A DNA stretch of 64,000 nt from Vreelandella neptunia (GTDB taxonomy: Bacteria; Pseudomonadota; Gammaproteobacteria; Pseudomonadales; Halomonadaceae), in contig NZ_JAKVTW010000018.1 in assembly GCF_022489065.1 (NCBI RefSeq), forward strand, positions 1-64,000. The letters are read 5' to 3'. The translations under genes were made by a program, and so were the position numbers. A model generated the notes under the pieces. The model was given only the letters and a program-made list of their open reading frames with translations. It was not told the DNA's origin and did not search any database. The number at the start of each line of letters is the position of its first letter. The stretch's first letter is position 1. Positions 55,954 to 64,000 of the stretch are shown here, piece after piece.

Positions 55954-56433
55954 ATGCCCAAAAGTGTTGATTATCCCCTCCTCAATCGCCAGCTTGAAGC
56001 GCTACTCGACACACGTGACTGGCTCACCAATAGCGCTCAAACCTGCGCCTTTATTCAGCAGCAGCTAAGCGACTTAAACTGGGTCGGCTTTTATCTTCAG
56101 CGTGAGCCCGATGTATTAGGCCTAGGGCCGTTTCAGGGGCAACCAGCCTGTCACCCTATACCTTTCAGCAAAGGAGTATGCGGTGCCGCTGCACGCCAGC
56201 AGATCACCCAGCGAGTCGACGATGTGCATGCCGTGGTTGACCATATTGCTTGTGATGCGAACTCCCGCTCTGAGCTAGTCGTCCCCATTGTCGTCAATGG
56301 AACGCTATGGGGCGTACTCGACCTGGACAGCCCTCTCCAGGCCCGCTTCACACCACAAGACCAAGCAGGTCTAGAAGCCCTGGTCGCTACATTTATCCGC
56401 CAGACAGAGCTTCCCGACTTAATTGAGCGCTAA
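55954..56433 (+). CDS. msrC: Free methionine-(R)-sulfoxide reductase (GAF domain, fRMsr)
   Basis: 159 residues from ATG 55954. A GAF-domain reductase that repairs free Met-R-sulfoxide. The active-site cysteines are in QPACHPIPFSKGVCGAAA and in HIACDANSRSELVVP. The GFYL and VLDLDSPLQARFT blocks are typical. It follows metQ, so methionine import and repair lie together. Confidence 0.92.
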   Translation: MPKSVDYPLLNRQLEALLDTRDWLTNSAQTCAFIQQQLSDLNWVGFYLQREPDVLGLGPFQGQPACHPIPFSKGVCGAAARQQITQRVDDVHAVVDHIACDANSRSELVVPIVVNGTLWGVLDLDSPLQARFTPQDQAGLEALVATFIRQTELPDLIER

Positions 56434-56448
56434 AACGCCCATACAAAA

Positions 56449-56480
56449 ACACCCCGAGCAATAAATGCCGGGGTGTCTTT
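56449..56480. terminator. Bidirectional terminator between msrC and tRNA-Val
   Basis: ACACCCCG (56449-56456) and CGGGGTGT (56469-56476), followed on plus by CTTT and on minus by a run of five T. It ends msrC on one strand and the tRNA pair on the other. Confidence 0.8.
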
Positions 56481-56489
56481 GACAACAGC

Positions 56490-56566
56490 TGGTAGGACCA
56501 GGCGGATTTGAACCGCCGACCTCCACGATGTCAACGTGGCGCTCTAACCAACTGAGCTATGGTCCT
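56490..56566 (-). tRNA. tRNA-Val (anticodon GAC), copy 1
   Basis: 77 nt with encoded CCA. On the minus strand: acceptor AGGACCA/TGGTCCT, D-arm AGCTCAGTTGGTTAGAGC, anticodon stem-loop CCACG-TTGACAT-CGTGG (anticodon GAC), and T-arm with GGTTCAAATCC. Identical to the second copy. Confidence 0.95.
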
Positions 56567-56589
56567 AGAAAGAGGTATTGGCATAAGGC

Positions 56590-56666
56590 TGGTAGGACCA
56601 GGCGGATTTGAACCGCCGACCTCCACGATGTCAACGTGGCGCTCTAACCAACTGAGCTATGGTCCT
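56590..56666 (-). tRNA. tRNA-Val (anticodon GAC), copy 2
   Basis: Identical 77-nt gene, 23 bp upstream in the direction of transcription. Both are read from one promoter and end at the bidirectional hairpin. Confidence 0.95.
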
Positions 56667-56710
56667 ATTGTGCGCTGTAACAGATGGCACTTGCCAAGCA
56701 ACGGATGCGT

Positions 56711-56738
56711 ATTTTACGCTTTCATCACTGAATTGCAA
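56711..56738 (-). promoter_or_regulatory. Promoter for the tRNA-Val pair
   Basis: On the minus strand, TTGCAA (56738-56733), 16-bp spacer, TAAAAT (56716-56711), with a GC-containing initial region. The leader before the first tRNA is about 38 nt. Confidence 0.6.
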
Positions 56739-56874
56739 GCTATTTCCCGCTCTAGATACGTTGTTGCAAGCGACTAAATCGTTCAAAAAATGCCGCCAAC
56801 TCGACACCTACATATTTATAACGCTAGTCTAGGCGCTTCTATGCTGTAGGCATTTTCTAATAGAGAGGGAAACC

Positions 56875-57945
56875 ATGCTGGGTATTTTGCTAGGAAGCAT
56901 AGCCATTGCGCTATTATTGGCGACGCTGATTGCGCGCATCGAGCTCCACTGGTGGTGGATACGTAGCTTTGAATTTCCTCGCCTGCAAATCGCTTGCCTT
57001 GCATTTGCCACTTGGTTGCTTGCCGCTATTTTCGTGGAATCAGGCCCATGGCTGTGGGTTGCTCTACTTGGCTCAGGCATTACCTTCGTGGTGCAAGCCT
57101 ACTATATTTCGCCATTTACGCGCCTATGGCCTGTACAGGTGAAAGCGGCAAAGAGTAATGACGACGACAAAACCATCACACTACTGATCGCTAACGTGCT
57201 TACGCCCAACCGCCAGGCACAACCGCTGATTGAAATGATCAAAAAGCACCAGCCTGACATTATCCTGACCCTTGAGTCGGATCAGTGGTGGGAAGACCAG
57301 CTTGATCCAGCGCTCTCAGAGCAGTGGCCCAATAGCGTTAAAATCCCGTTAGATAACCTTTACGGCATGCACCTTTACTCGCACCTTGAGTTAACGAACA
57401 CGTCAGTTGAATGGCTGATTCAGGATGATATTCCGTCTATTCACACCCGTGTAACGCTAGCCAACGGGGACTCTATTCGCTTATTTGCCCTACACCCTCG
57501 CCCACCCGCCCCTAGCGAAAGTGAGAAATCCCTTTGGCGCGATGCTGAGCTATTACTGGTAGGCAAGAAAATTCATGAAGACCCCCAGCCTACTTTAGTA
57601 GCTGGAGACCTGAATGACGTTGCATGGTCACGCACTACACGGCTGTTCTGCCGTATTGGCGGTATGCTCGACCCACGCCGCGGGCGCGGCCTGTTCAGCA
57701 CCTTCCATGCAAAATATCCAATGCTGCGCTGGCCCCTGGATCACATTTTCGTCACCGAACACTTCACTCTTGTAGGTATGAAGCGACTTGAGTACTTCGG
57801 TTCAGATCACTTCCCTATATTGGCAACTTTTTGCTACCGCCCCTCGCGTAAAGACGAAGCCGAAACGCCCGAAGCAAATTCAGAAGAGCGCAGTGAAGCC
57901 AACGAAACCATTCAGGAAGGTAAAACGGAAGAGCAAGAGACCTGA
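56875..57945 (+). CDS. Membrane-anchored endonuclease/exonuclease/phosphatase (EEP) protein
   Basis: 356 residues. Three N-terminal helices (about 1-85), then a periplasm- or cytosol-facing EEP domain: LIANVLTPN, LTLESDQWW, HPRPPAP, VAGDLNDVAWS and FGSDHFPILA. These are the Asn, Glu, His, Asp and SDH residues of the Mg-dependent DNase I/IMPase-like fold. The last 35 residues are highly acidic and Glu/Thr-rich. The substrate (phospholipid, nucleic acid) is unknown. GAGAGGG precedes the ATG. Confidence 0.82.
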   Translation: MLGILLGSIAIALLLATLIARIELHWWWIRSFEFPRLQIACLAFATWLLAAIFVESGPWLWVALLGSGITFVVQAYYISPFTRLWPVQVKAAKSNDDDKTITLLIANVLTPNRQAQPLIEMIKKHQPDIILTLESDQWWEDQLDPALSEQWPNSVKIPLDNLYGMHLYSHLELTNTSVEWLIQDDIPSIHTRVTLANGDSIRLFALHPRPPAPSESEKSLWRDAELLLVGKKIHEDPQPTLVAGDLNDVAWSRTTRLFCRIGGMLDPRRGRGLFSTFHAKYPMLRWPLDHIFVTEHFTLVGMKRLEYFGSDHFPILATFCYRPSRKDEAETPEANSEERSEANETIQEGKTEEQET

Positions 57946-57982
57946 GCCCTTCAGCTATTGCATCAAGCCAAACTGATCCGTG

Positions 57983-59359
57983 TTACTCAGGGATTCCTCC
58001 CTGGGTTAACACGGCCGGATCTAACAGCCTCTCTAGGGTTTCGCGATCAAGATCGGTTCTCTCCTCAGCAACATCAATAATTGCCCTGCCCGCCTGATAC
58101 GCCTCTTTAGCAATGGCGGCGGCAGCGTTATAACCAATGACGCCGTTCAGCGCCGTTACCAAGATGGGGTTCTTCGCCAACGGACCTTTGACGTTCTCTT
58201 CGCGTACTTTAAAGGTCGCAATTGCTCGATCCGCTAGCAGCCGGGCGGTATTGCTCATCAAGCTAATGGAGGTAAGCAGGTTCGAAGCCACCAGCGGCAG
58301 CATCACGTTCAATTGAAAGTTTCCGCTTTGTCCAGCAACCGTAATTGCGGTATCAAGGCCCATCACCTGTGCGGCTGCCTGCGCGGCTGACTCTGGAATA
58401 ACGGGATTAACTTTGCCCGGCATTATGGAGCTACCGGGCTGCAGTGCTTCAAGCTCAATTTCCCCGAGCCCAGCCAAAGGACCTGAATTCATCCAGCGCA
58501 GGTCATTGGCAATTTTCATAATCACGCAGGCCAAGCCTTTTAACTGACCTGACAGTTCTACTGCAGCATCTTGGGACGATAAGCTGGCAAAGAAGCTGTC
58601 GTTAGGCGTGAACATTAACCCCGTTTGCTCGCTAAGCTCCTGGGCCACCTGTTCAGCAAAGCCAACCGGTGCATTCACGCCGGTACCCACGGCGGTTCCG
58701 CCTAGCGCTAATCTACACAGCCTCTTCATGGCACTATCGAAACGCTCGATCGCTTGATTTAGCTGACTCGACCAGCCACCTAACTCTTGATCCATACGCA
58801 ATGGCATGGCATCCATCAGATGAGTCCGGCCAGTTTTAACCACATGACTAAGCTCACGTCCACGCTGGTCAATAGTGTCGCGCAGATGAACGAGCGCTGG
58901 GCGCAGAGATTCGTGCACTGCAATGGCGGCCGAAAGGTGAATCGCCGTTGGGATTACATCATTACTCGATTGCCCCATATTTACGTGATCATTGGGCGTT
59001 ACCTCAACGCCTTCACGGCTTGCCAAGGTTGCCAACACCTCGTTGACGTTCATATTGGTGGAAGTACCTGAACCGGTCTGAAAAACGTCGATGGGGAAAT
59101 GCTGATCATGTTTGCCCGTCAGTACTTCCCTAGCCGCTTTTTGAATCGCTTCGCCACGTTCGCTATCCAACCCTCCCAGGGTTTGGTTAGCCCGGGCTGC
59201 CGCTAGCTTTATACGAGCGACCGCATGTATAAAGGCGGTCGGCATAGGTGTATGGGAAACAGGGAAGTTATTGATTGCCCGCTGGGTCTGCGCGCCGTAT
59301 AGGGCATCAGCAGGCACTTCCAGTTCGCCCATGCTGTCGCTTTCCATCCGTGTTGCCAT
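57983..59359 (-). CDS. fumC: FumC, class II fumarate hydratase
   Basis: About 458 residues from ATG 59359 (GGAGAACG site). Oxygen-stable fumarase converting fumarate to malate. The signature GSSIMPGKVNP, the NDVIPT block, the TGRTHLMDAMPLR histidine and the SGNFQLNVM region are all present, and length is as expected. With acnB it supplies TCA-cycle steps in this window. Confidence 0.94.
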   Translation of the reverse strand: MATRMESDSMGELEVPADALYGAQTQRAINNFPVSHTPMPTAFIHAVARIKLAAARANQTLGGLDSERGEAIQKAAREVLTGKHDQHFPIDVFQTGSGTSTNMNVNEVLATLASREGVEVTPNDHVNMGQSSNDVIPTAIHLSAAIAVHESLRPALVHLRDTIDQRGRELSHVVKTGRTHLMDAMPLRMDQELGGWSSQLNQAIERFDSAMKRLCRLALGGTAVGTGVNAPVGFAEQVAQELSEQTGLMFTPNDSFFASLSSQDAAVELSGQLKGLACVIMKIANDLRWMNSGPLAGLGEIELEALQPGSSIMPGKVNPVIPESAAQAAAQVMGLDTAITVAGQSGNFQLNVMLPLVASNLLTSISLMSNTARLLADRAIATFKVREENVKGPLAKNPILVTALNGVIGYNAAAAIAKEAYQAGRAIIDVAEERTDLDRETLERLLDPAVLTQGGIPE

Positions 59360-59676
59360 AGCTCGTTCTCCAATCAATGTGACGTATAGTGCTACTTCTC
59401 TGAGGGCGTAGTTGCTATATCGTTCGCCTACTCGCTTAAAGCTAGCTGGTTACACCCAAAGGGTAAACACGCCAAAGCGATGATGCCTCTCCATGGTTTT
59501 CAAACCCTTCTCAGGCGGGGCAATTTAAATATGCCAAAAGCAAATTGTTGCACTGCACAAACACAGTTGCTATGCTGCACCGCAAGATAGTTTAAAAAGC
59601 TAGCCACTTGATAAATAAGCAGCGCCAACCTCTGGATAGCTGCTTTTGGCAAGACTAAACCATGGAGAGTATGACG
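59360..59676. promoter_or_regulatory. fumC/phasin divergent control region with phasin promoter
   Basis: 317 bp. On plus, TTGCAC (59548-59553), 17-bp spacer, TATGCT (59571-59576) with an extended TG, giving a leader of about 95 nt. The -35 lies in TGCA-rich sequence (TTGTTGCACTGCACAA) that might be bound by a PHA-responsive repressor; that is speculation. Confidence 0.5.
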
Positions 59677-60051
59677 ATGCGTACATTAAATACTAACGAA
59701 ATGAATCAGCAGTTTGACAACATGTTTATGGCGCCAGCACGTGCCTACATGGCTTTGAGCATCGATTACACTGAAAAAATGGTCAATGCTCAGATGGACG
59801 CCAGCAAAGCCTATTTCGATACAGGCGTTGCGCAGATGCGTCAGATGATGGACGTAAAAGATGCTGAAGGCCTGCGTAGCTACATGGAAAGCCAGCAAAA
59901 AGTCGCTAAAGACTTAGCTGAGCGCGCTAAAGGCGACGCGGACAAAGTAGTGTCATTGCAGCAGGACTTTATTCAGAAAAGCCAGAAAATCACTGAAGAT
60001 AACGTCAAGCAGGCGCAAACTGCGGCTAGCAAAATGACGAAAACTGCCTAA
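59677..60051 (+). CDS. phaP: Phasin-family protein (PHA granule-associated)
   Basis: 124 residues from ATG 59677; ATGs 6 and 15 nt upstream are in frame, but GGAGAG fits 59677. An all-helical amphipathic protein with YTEKMVNAQMDASKAYFDTGVAQMRQMM and the closing QQDFIQKSQKITEDNVKQAQTAASK, the phasin_2 pattern. It coats polyhydroxyalkanoate granules. No phaC or phaR nearby. Confidence 0.85.
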   Translation: MRTLNTNEMNQQFDNMFMAPARAYMALSIDYTEKMVNAQMDASKAYFDTGVAQMRQMMDVKDAEGLRSYMESQQKVAKDLAERAKGDADKVVSLQQDFIQKSQKITEDNVKQAQTAASKMTKTA

Positions 60052-60099
60052 ACCAATCAGGTTTATGTGCACCGCATGCGCTTAGCATAGCGGCAATAA

Positions 60100-60133
60100 A
60101 CGCCACCGCAGGCTCTGCCAGCGGTGGCGTTTT
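60100..60133. terminator. Terminator after the phasin gene
   Basis: ACGCCACCGC (60100-60109) pairs perfectly with GCGGTGGCGT (60121-60130), followed by TTT. On the minus strand it is followed by TTTATT, so it may also serve the convergent hda. Confidence 0.78.
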
Positions 60134-60168
60134 CGTAGCAACCTTAGCCGTTTGTTTTAACAACCAAA

Positions 60169-60876
60169 TCACCAATTGAGTGCAGATTTCACAAAAGGAA
60201 TGGTTAACTTGCGCTTGGCGGTCAAAGACGCCTTATCGAGCGTTTCCACAGCGCGACACAGTTCGCCTAACTCACGCGGGCCGCGATGCAAAATATAGCG
60301 CCCCACATCATCTGGCAGCTGCATGCCTCTCACGCTGGCGCGCAACTTTAAAGCCGCTAATCGCTCGTCGTCATCATCCAGCGAGTGAACGTGAAACGTC
60401 ACCCCCCACGTTAAACGCGAAGCTAAATCAGGCAGCACCACGTTTAGCTGACGCGGAGATGCGCTCGCCGCTATCACCAACTTTTTACCGGCATCACGCA
60501 GCCGGTTGAAGGCGTGAAACAGCGCCTCCTCCCAGCGTTTACGGCCAATCACGCACTCTAGGTCGTCAATCGCCACGAGATCCAGGCGCTCAATGTCTTC
60601 GAGCATTAACGGCGGGAAGTGGCCTAAATCACCCAGCGGCAAATAGAGCGCGCGCTTGTCAGCATCGGAAGCGGCATGACAGGCTGCTTGGAGCAGATGA
60701 CTACGGCCGACACCCGGTGCCCCCCAAAGGTAAAGAAACTGCTCACCTTCAGGGGTTAGCTGCCGGGTAAGGTGCTCTACCAGCGGCGCGTTAGCTCGCG
60801 CCACGTAGTAGTTATCGAAAGTAGCATCGTCACGTAGCCCAATTCCCAGTGGAAGCTGTGCCGGTACTCGGCTCAT
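60169..60876 (-). CDS. hda: Hda, DnaA-homologous regulator of DnaA inactivation
   Basis: 235 residues. An AAA+ protein that with the beta clamp stimulates ATP hydrolysis by DnaA after initiation. The N-terminal clamp-binding motif is QLPLGIGLRD; Walker A is GAPGVGRSHL (Arg-Ser in place of Lys-Ser, as usual in Hda), and Walker B is LVAIDDLE. Overlaps the upstream perM-like gene by 4 bp (ATGA). Confidence 0.93.
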   Translation of the reverse strand: MSRVPAQLPLGIGLRDDATFDNYYVARANAPLVEHLTRQLTPEGEQFLYLWGAPGVGRSHLLQAACHAASDADKRALYLPLGDLGHFPPLMLEDIERLDLVAIDDLECVIGRKRWEEALFHAFNRLRDAGKKLVIAASASPRQLNVVLPDLASRLTWGVTFHVHSLDDDDERLAALKLRASVRGMQLPDDVGRYILHRGPRELGELCRAVETLDKASLTAKRKLTIPFVKSALNW

Positions 60877-62018
60877 GGGGACTCCCCTATATCTTTACGA
60901 CGATACTCATCTCGTTCCGGCTCATCATGATAGGAAGAACTGACTTCAATGATGCTCGGATGGCTATCGTTGTTTTTTTCGTCGTACAGTTCACTCTCCT
61001 GATAGCGGGCCTTGACCTCTTTGAGTAGCACCAGAATAACCGCTGCCACCGGCAGTGCTAATAGTACGCCTGTCAACCCAAACAGGTTACCCCCTGCCAG
61101 TACGGCGAATATTACCGCAACCGGGTGAAGGCCAATTTTATCGCCTAATAACTTAGGTTGCAGAACGACGCTCTCTGCCATTTGACCGATACTGAATACC
61201 AGGATGACCCCCAAGACTGCCCACCAGGTCGCGAATTGGAAAAGGGCCACAACGAGAGCGATGACTAAGCCGACGATAAAGCCCAAGAACGGCACGATAC
61301 TGACCAGCCCCGACACAAAACCAATGAGCAAACCAAAATTCAGCCCCATCAACGTCAAACCCACCGCGTAAATAATCCCTAAACACAGCATGACTAACAG
61401 CTGCCCGCGCAAGAACGATGAAAGCACCTCATCGCAGCGACGGGCCAGGCGGAAAGTGTCATCTGCCCACTGGCGCGGAATGAGGTTGGCAATATTATCA
61501 AGCAGCCGATTCCAATCCAGGAGCAGGTAAAAGGTCACAACGGGAATCAGCGCCACATAGGTGATCCAGGATACGAACGCCATGCCGGAACGGCCAATCT
61601 GGCCTAGCGCCTGGGCCAAGTAGCCGCCAGCATCACGCCAGTTTTCGACAAGCGTTTCACGCGCATTGGTTAATTCCGTGGTTAAGTCATAACCCGTCCA
61701 CTCTTGAACCTGAGGTGCGAGTGTATTTTCTACCCAATTAAAGATACCTGGAATGGCTTCGCCCAGCTGTTTAAGCTGTTGAACAAGCAGCGGTATTAAT
61801 ATAAGCAAACTGACCACTAAAACGATGAGCAATACCAAAAATACGCTACTCACCGCGAATGGCCGACTCATGCCCCAACGTTGGAAACGGTTTGCAAGCG
61901 GATCGGCTAGGTAAGCGAGAATCATCCCCGCAATAAAAGGCATCAGCACGGCGTCTAATAAAAAGATTAAACCGCCTATCACCACCAAAAACAGGACACC
62001 CCACCAAGAATTCCGCAT
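60873..62018 (-). CDS. AI-2E/PerM-family transporter
   Basis: 381 residues, about seven helices. It has the long periplasmic loop after helix 3 and the conserved GFVSGLVSIVPFLGFIVGLVIALVVALFQF and LLGDKIGLHPVAVIFAVLAGG blocks of the family. The C-terminal 35 residues are charged and cytosolic. Family members export autoinducer-like compounds or drugs, or exchange Na+/H+; the role here is unknown. Same neighbours (hda, purM) as in other gammaproteobacteria. Confidence 0.88.
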   Translation of the reverse strand: MRNSWWGVLFLVVIGGLIFLLDAVLMPFIAGMILAYLADPLANRFQRWGMSRPFAVSSVFLVLLIVLVVSLLILIPLLVQQLKQLGEAIPGIFNWVENTLAPQVQEWTGYDLTTELTNARETLVENWRDAGGYLAQALGQIGRSGMAFVSWITYVALIPVVTFYLLLDWNRLLDNIANLIPRQWADDTFRLARRCDEVLSSFLRGQLLVMLCLGIIYAVGLTLMGLNFGLLIGFVSGLVSIVPFLGFIVGLVIALVVALFQFATWWAVLGVILVFSIGQMAESVVLQPKLLGDKIGLHPVAVIFAVLAGGNLFGLTGVLLALPVAAVILVLLKEVKARYQESELYDEKNNDSHPSIIEVSSSYHDEPERDEYRRKDIGESP

Positions 62019-62244
62019 AGTTCCCTCTCAAACGTGGATTTAATCCACTTATTCACAGTAATCGTCGCTATTTTTTCTTATCACTACTATGCCGCATATG
62101 AGCAAAAGCTGCTCGTCTGGTTTTCAACATGTGTGACAGCGGTGCGACCTGGGCCGCTGAGTGTTACAATCCGCCAAAGTTAAGCCCAGCTCTGGCCTTG
62201 TCGCCAGCACTACCAGCACCGCTAATTGCTTCACAGGATCTGTC
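62019..62244. promoter_or_regulatory. Divergent perM-purM control region
   Basis: 226 bp. TACAAT at 62165-62170 could be the purM -10, but no good -35 precedes it. No PurR box was recognised. Confidence 0.3.
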
Positions 62245-63312
62245 ATGACCGAGACCTCCTCTTCTTCGGCTACTCCTTCCCTCAGCTATAAGGACGCAGG
62301 CGTCGATATTGATGCCGGTAATGCCCTGGTTGACCGCATCAAACACGTTGCCAAACGCACTACTCGCCCAGAGGTAATGGGCGGGCTGGGCGGTTTTGGC
62401 GCGCTGTGTGAAATTCCAGCAGGCTATCAGCAACCCGTTCTTGTCTCAGGAACCGATGGCGTTGGCACGAAACTGCGCCTAGCGATGGATCTTGGCAAAC
62501 ACGACACGATTGGTATTGATTTGGTCGCTATGTGTGTCAATGATTTGATCGTGGCAGGCGCCGAGCCGCTACTGTTTCTTGACTACTATGCCACGGGTAA
62601 GCTCGATGTGGATATTGCCGCCGATGTTGTCACTGGTATTGGTGCAGGCTGCGAGCTGGCAGGATGTGCGCTAGTCGGCGGCGAAACCGCTGAAATGCCG
62701 GGTATGTACGAAGGCAGCGACTACGATTTAGCAGGCTTTTGCGTTGGCGTTGTTGAAAAAGCAGACATCTTAGATGGTAGTAAAGTGGCTGAAGGCGATG
62801 TGATCCTGGGGCTGGCCTCTTCAGGCCCCCACTCCAACGGTTACTCGCTGATTCGTAAAATCCTCGAGGTCAGCAACGCTTCGCTAGACACCGATATCGA
62901 CGGCCAGTCCCTTGGTGATGCGCTGATGGCGCCTACGCGCATTTACGTAAAATCTTTGCTCTCTTTAATGCGCGGTAGTGATATTGCGGTACACGCCCTG
63001 TCGCATATTACCGGCGGTGGGCTGCTTGAAAACATTCCCCGGGTTCTGCCTGACAACCTCGCAGCGCATATTGATATTGCTAGCTGGCAGCGGCCTGCCG
63101 TGTTTGATTGGCTTCAGACTCAAGGCAATGTCAATGAAACCGAAATGCACCGTGTGCTCAACTGCGGTATCGGCATGGTCGTCGTCGTCTCCCAACAGCA
63201 AGCTGAGCAGGCAGCAGCTCACCTGGAAGCCGAAGGTGAAACAGTGTATCGCCTTGGGCAGATCGTTGCACGTCAAGAGGAAGCCGTTATTTTGGAGAAC
63301 CTCTCGGCATGA
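62245..63312 (+). CDS. purM: PurM, phosphoribosylformylglycinamidine cyclo-ligase
   Basis: 355 residues from ATG 62245. Forms AIR from FGAM and ATP. It has [53 protein letters not shown] and [15 protein letters not shown], all PurM signatures. The stop overlaps the purN start (ATGA). Confidence 0.97.
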   Translation: MTETSSSSATPSLSYKDAGVDIDAGNALVDRIKHVAKRTTRPEVMGGLGGFGALCEIPAGYQQPVLVSGTDGVGTKLRLAMDLGKHDTIGIDLVAMCVNDLIVAGAEPLLFLDYYATGKLDVDIAADVVTGIGAGCELAGCALVGGETAEMPGMYEGSDYDLAGFCVGVVEKADILDGSKVAEGDVILGLASSGPHSNGYSLIRKILEVSNASLDTDIDGQSLGDALMAPTRIYVKSLLSLMRGSDIAVHALSHITGGGLLENIPRVLPDNLAAHIDIASWQRPAVFDWLQTQGNVNETEMHRVLNCGIGMVVVVSQQQAEQAAAHLEAEGETVYRLGQIVARQEEAVILENLSA

Positions 63313-64000
63313 CCAATACGGATTACCAAAGCGATACCATTAAAGATGTGACCCCAGAACCGCTAGGCGCGCGTCGCATTGTAGTGCTGGTGTCAGGCAA
63401 TGGCAGCAATCTACAGGCGTTAATTGAGGCCCAATCCCATGACCGATTAGGCGGCGGTGAGATTGTTGCCGTGATTTCCAATATCGCTGATGCTTACGGT
63501 TTAAAGCGTGCCCATGAAGCAGGTATTGAAGCGGTGGCACTACCCCATCGCGAATATGATAGCCGTGAAGCCTACGACGGCGCCCTGATCAAGGTCATTG
63601 AGCGCCATGAGCCGGACCTGATCGTGCTGGCAGGTTTCATGCGTATTTTGACTCCCCGCTTCGTGCAGCGCTTTCTGGGCCGTATGCTTAACATTCACCC
63701 TTCCCTGCTACCGGCTTATCAAGGGCTCAATACTCACGCTCGTGCACTGGCAGACGGTGTCACAAGCCATGGTTGTAGCGTTCACTTCGTCACCGAAGAG
63801 CTCGATGGTGGCCCCGTGGTGCTCCAAGCGGAGCTTCAGGTCAGCGCTGACGATACGGCTGAAACACTGCAAGAGAAAGTGCGCTCTCGTGAGCACCTAC
63901 TCTACCCAATTGCCGTACAGTGGTTTTTAGAAGGCAGACTTCAGTTCAGTCCGGAAGGTGCCAAAATGGATGGCCATCTACTGCCAGAACATGGAATGCG
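63309..64000 (+). CDS. purN: PurN, GAR formyltransferase (3' truncated by the window edge)
   Basis: Open at the window end; 230 codons are visible, close to the whole family length of about 210-220, so only a short tail is missing. It transfers formyl from 10-formyl-THF to GAR. The N-terminal extension (about 20 residues) is longer than usual before [19 protein letters not shown]. The catalytic motif [17 protein letters not shown] and the DGG (EELDGGPVV) block are present. Coupled to purM. Confidence 0.93.
   Translation, partial: MTNTDYQSDTIKDVTPEPLGARRIVVLVSGNGSNLQALIEAQSHDRLGGGEIVAVISNIADAYGLKRAHEAGIEAVALPHREYDSREAYDGALIKVIERHEPDLIVLAGFMRILTPRFVQRFLGRMLNIHPSLLPAYQGLNTHARALADGVTSHGCSVHFVTEELDGGPVVLQAELQVSADDTAETLQEKVRSREHLLYPIAVQWFLEGRLQFSPEGAKMDGHLLPEHGM

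Noticed and set aside
1-64000. Mobile elements, prophage, CRISPR or defence genes
   Set aside because: No transposase, integrase, terminal inverted repeats, spacer arrays or defence-type domains were seen. Although tRNA-Val genes are common integration sites, no attachment repeat or island borders them; the two identical copies are simply a tandem duplication.

Overview
The window is chromosomal housekeeping DNA from a gammaproteobacterium, most likely a Halomonas-type member of the Halomonadaceae. The evidence is the gene set and gene order: the psrA/lexA/nagZ neighbourhood shared with Pseudomonas, a cyanide-insensitive-type bd oxidase, a PHA phasin, hda-perM next to purMN, and moderate GC with even codon use. 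It carries about 60 protein genes, two tandem tRNA-Val genes and the promoter/leader of an rRNA operon that runs off the left edge. I see no insertion sequence, prophage, CRISPR array or defence island. The region is dense, with short gaps and many 4-bp stop/start overlaps.

Layout. 1-210: rRNA operon leader on the minus strand. 0.3-8.4 kb (minus): adenine/adenosine deaminase, then cydA-cydB-cydD-cydC (bd oxidase plus its maturation ABC exporter), and a Na+/Ca2+ antiporter. 8.7-17.8 kb (plus): pqiABC envelope lipid-transport operon, an HhH-like unknown gene, rhlE, an unknown gene, an MFS transporter, asparaginase and a DUF2789 gene. 17.8-18.9 kb (minus): TVP38-like and SRPBCC proteins. 19.1-21.6 kb (plus): queC-queE-queD2-ykgJ-like queuosine precursor operon. 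21.6-26.2 kb (minus): miaE followed by a 1299-residue BTAD/AAA regulator. 26.6-32.1 kb (plus): acnB with promoter, leader hairpin and terminator, rraA, and a membrane GDPD. 32.1-36.3 kb (minus): ggt and ppsA, divergent from ppsR. 37.5-40.4 kb (minus): psrA-ldt-nagZ-hpt, divergent from lexA. 41.3-42.9 kb (minus): CbiM-like permease and purU. 43.0-44.7 kb (plus): RNase J. 44.8-46.6 kb (minus): mobB, a moaC-moaD fusion, and moaE. 46.7-51.8 kb (minus): uraA and upp, then the NCS2 permease-apt-gpt-ung salvage operon. 52.1-52.7 kb (minus): ribE. 53.0-56.4 kb (plus): an RNA-like leader, metNIQ and a free-Met-(R)-sulfoxide reductase. 56.5-56.7 kb (minus): two tRNA-Val. 56.9-64 kb: EEP phosphatase, fumC, phasin, perM-hda, purM and truncated purN.

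Themes. Nucleobase salvage is concentrated here: add, hpt, upp/uraA, apt/gpt/NCS2, with purMN and purU for de novo synthesis. tRNA modification genes (queCED, miaE) sit side by side on opposite strands. PEP synthase and its regulator are divergent. Methionine uptake is paired with repair of oxidised free methionine.

Most unusual points: a promoter-RNA-terminator unit before metN; a QueD-like protein whose active-site motifs are divided between two PTPS halves; a MoaC-MoaD fusion preceded by a 15-bp tandem repeat at the end of mobB; a BTAD regulator with a degenerate cyclase-like domain; and RNase J in a gammaproteobacterium. All functions are inferred from sequence recognition. No database search was run.
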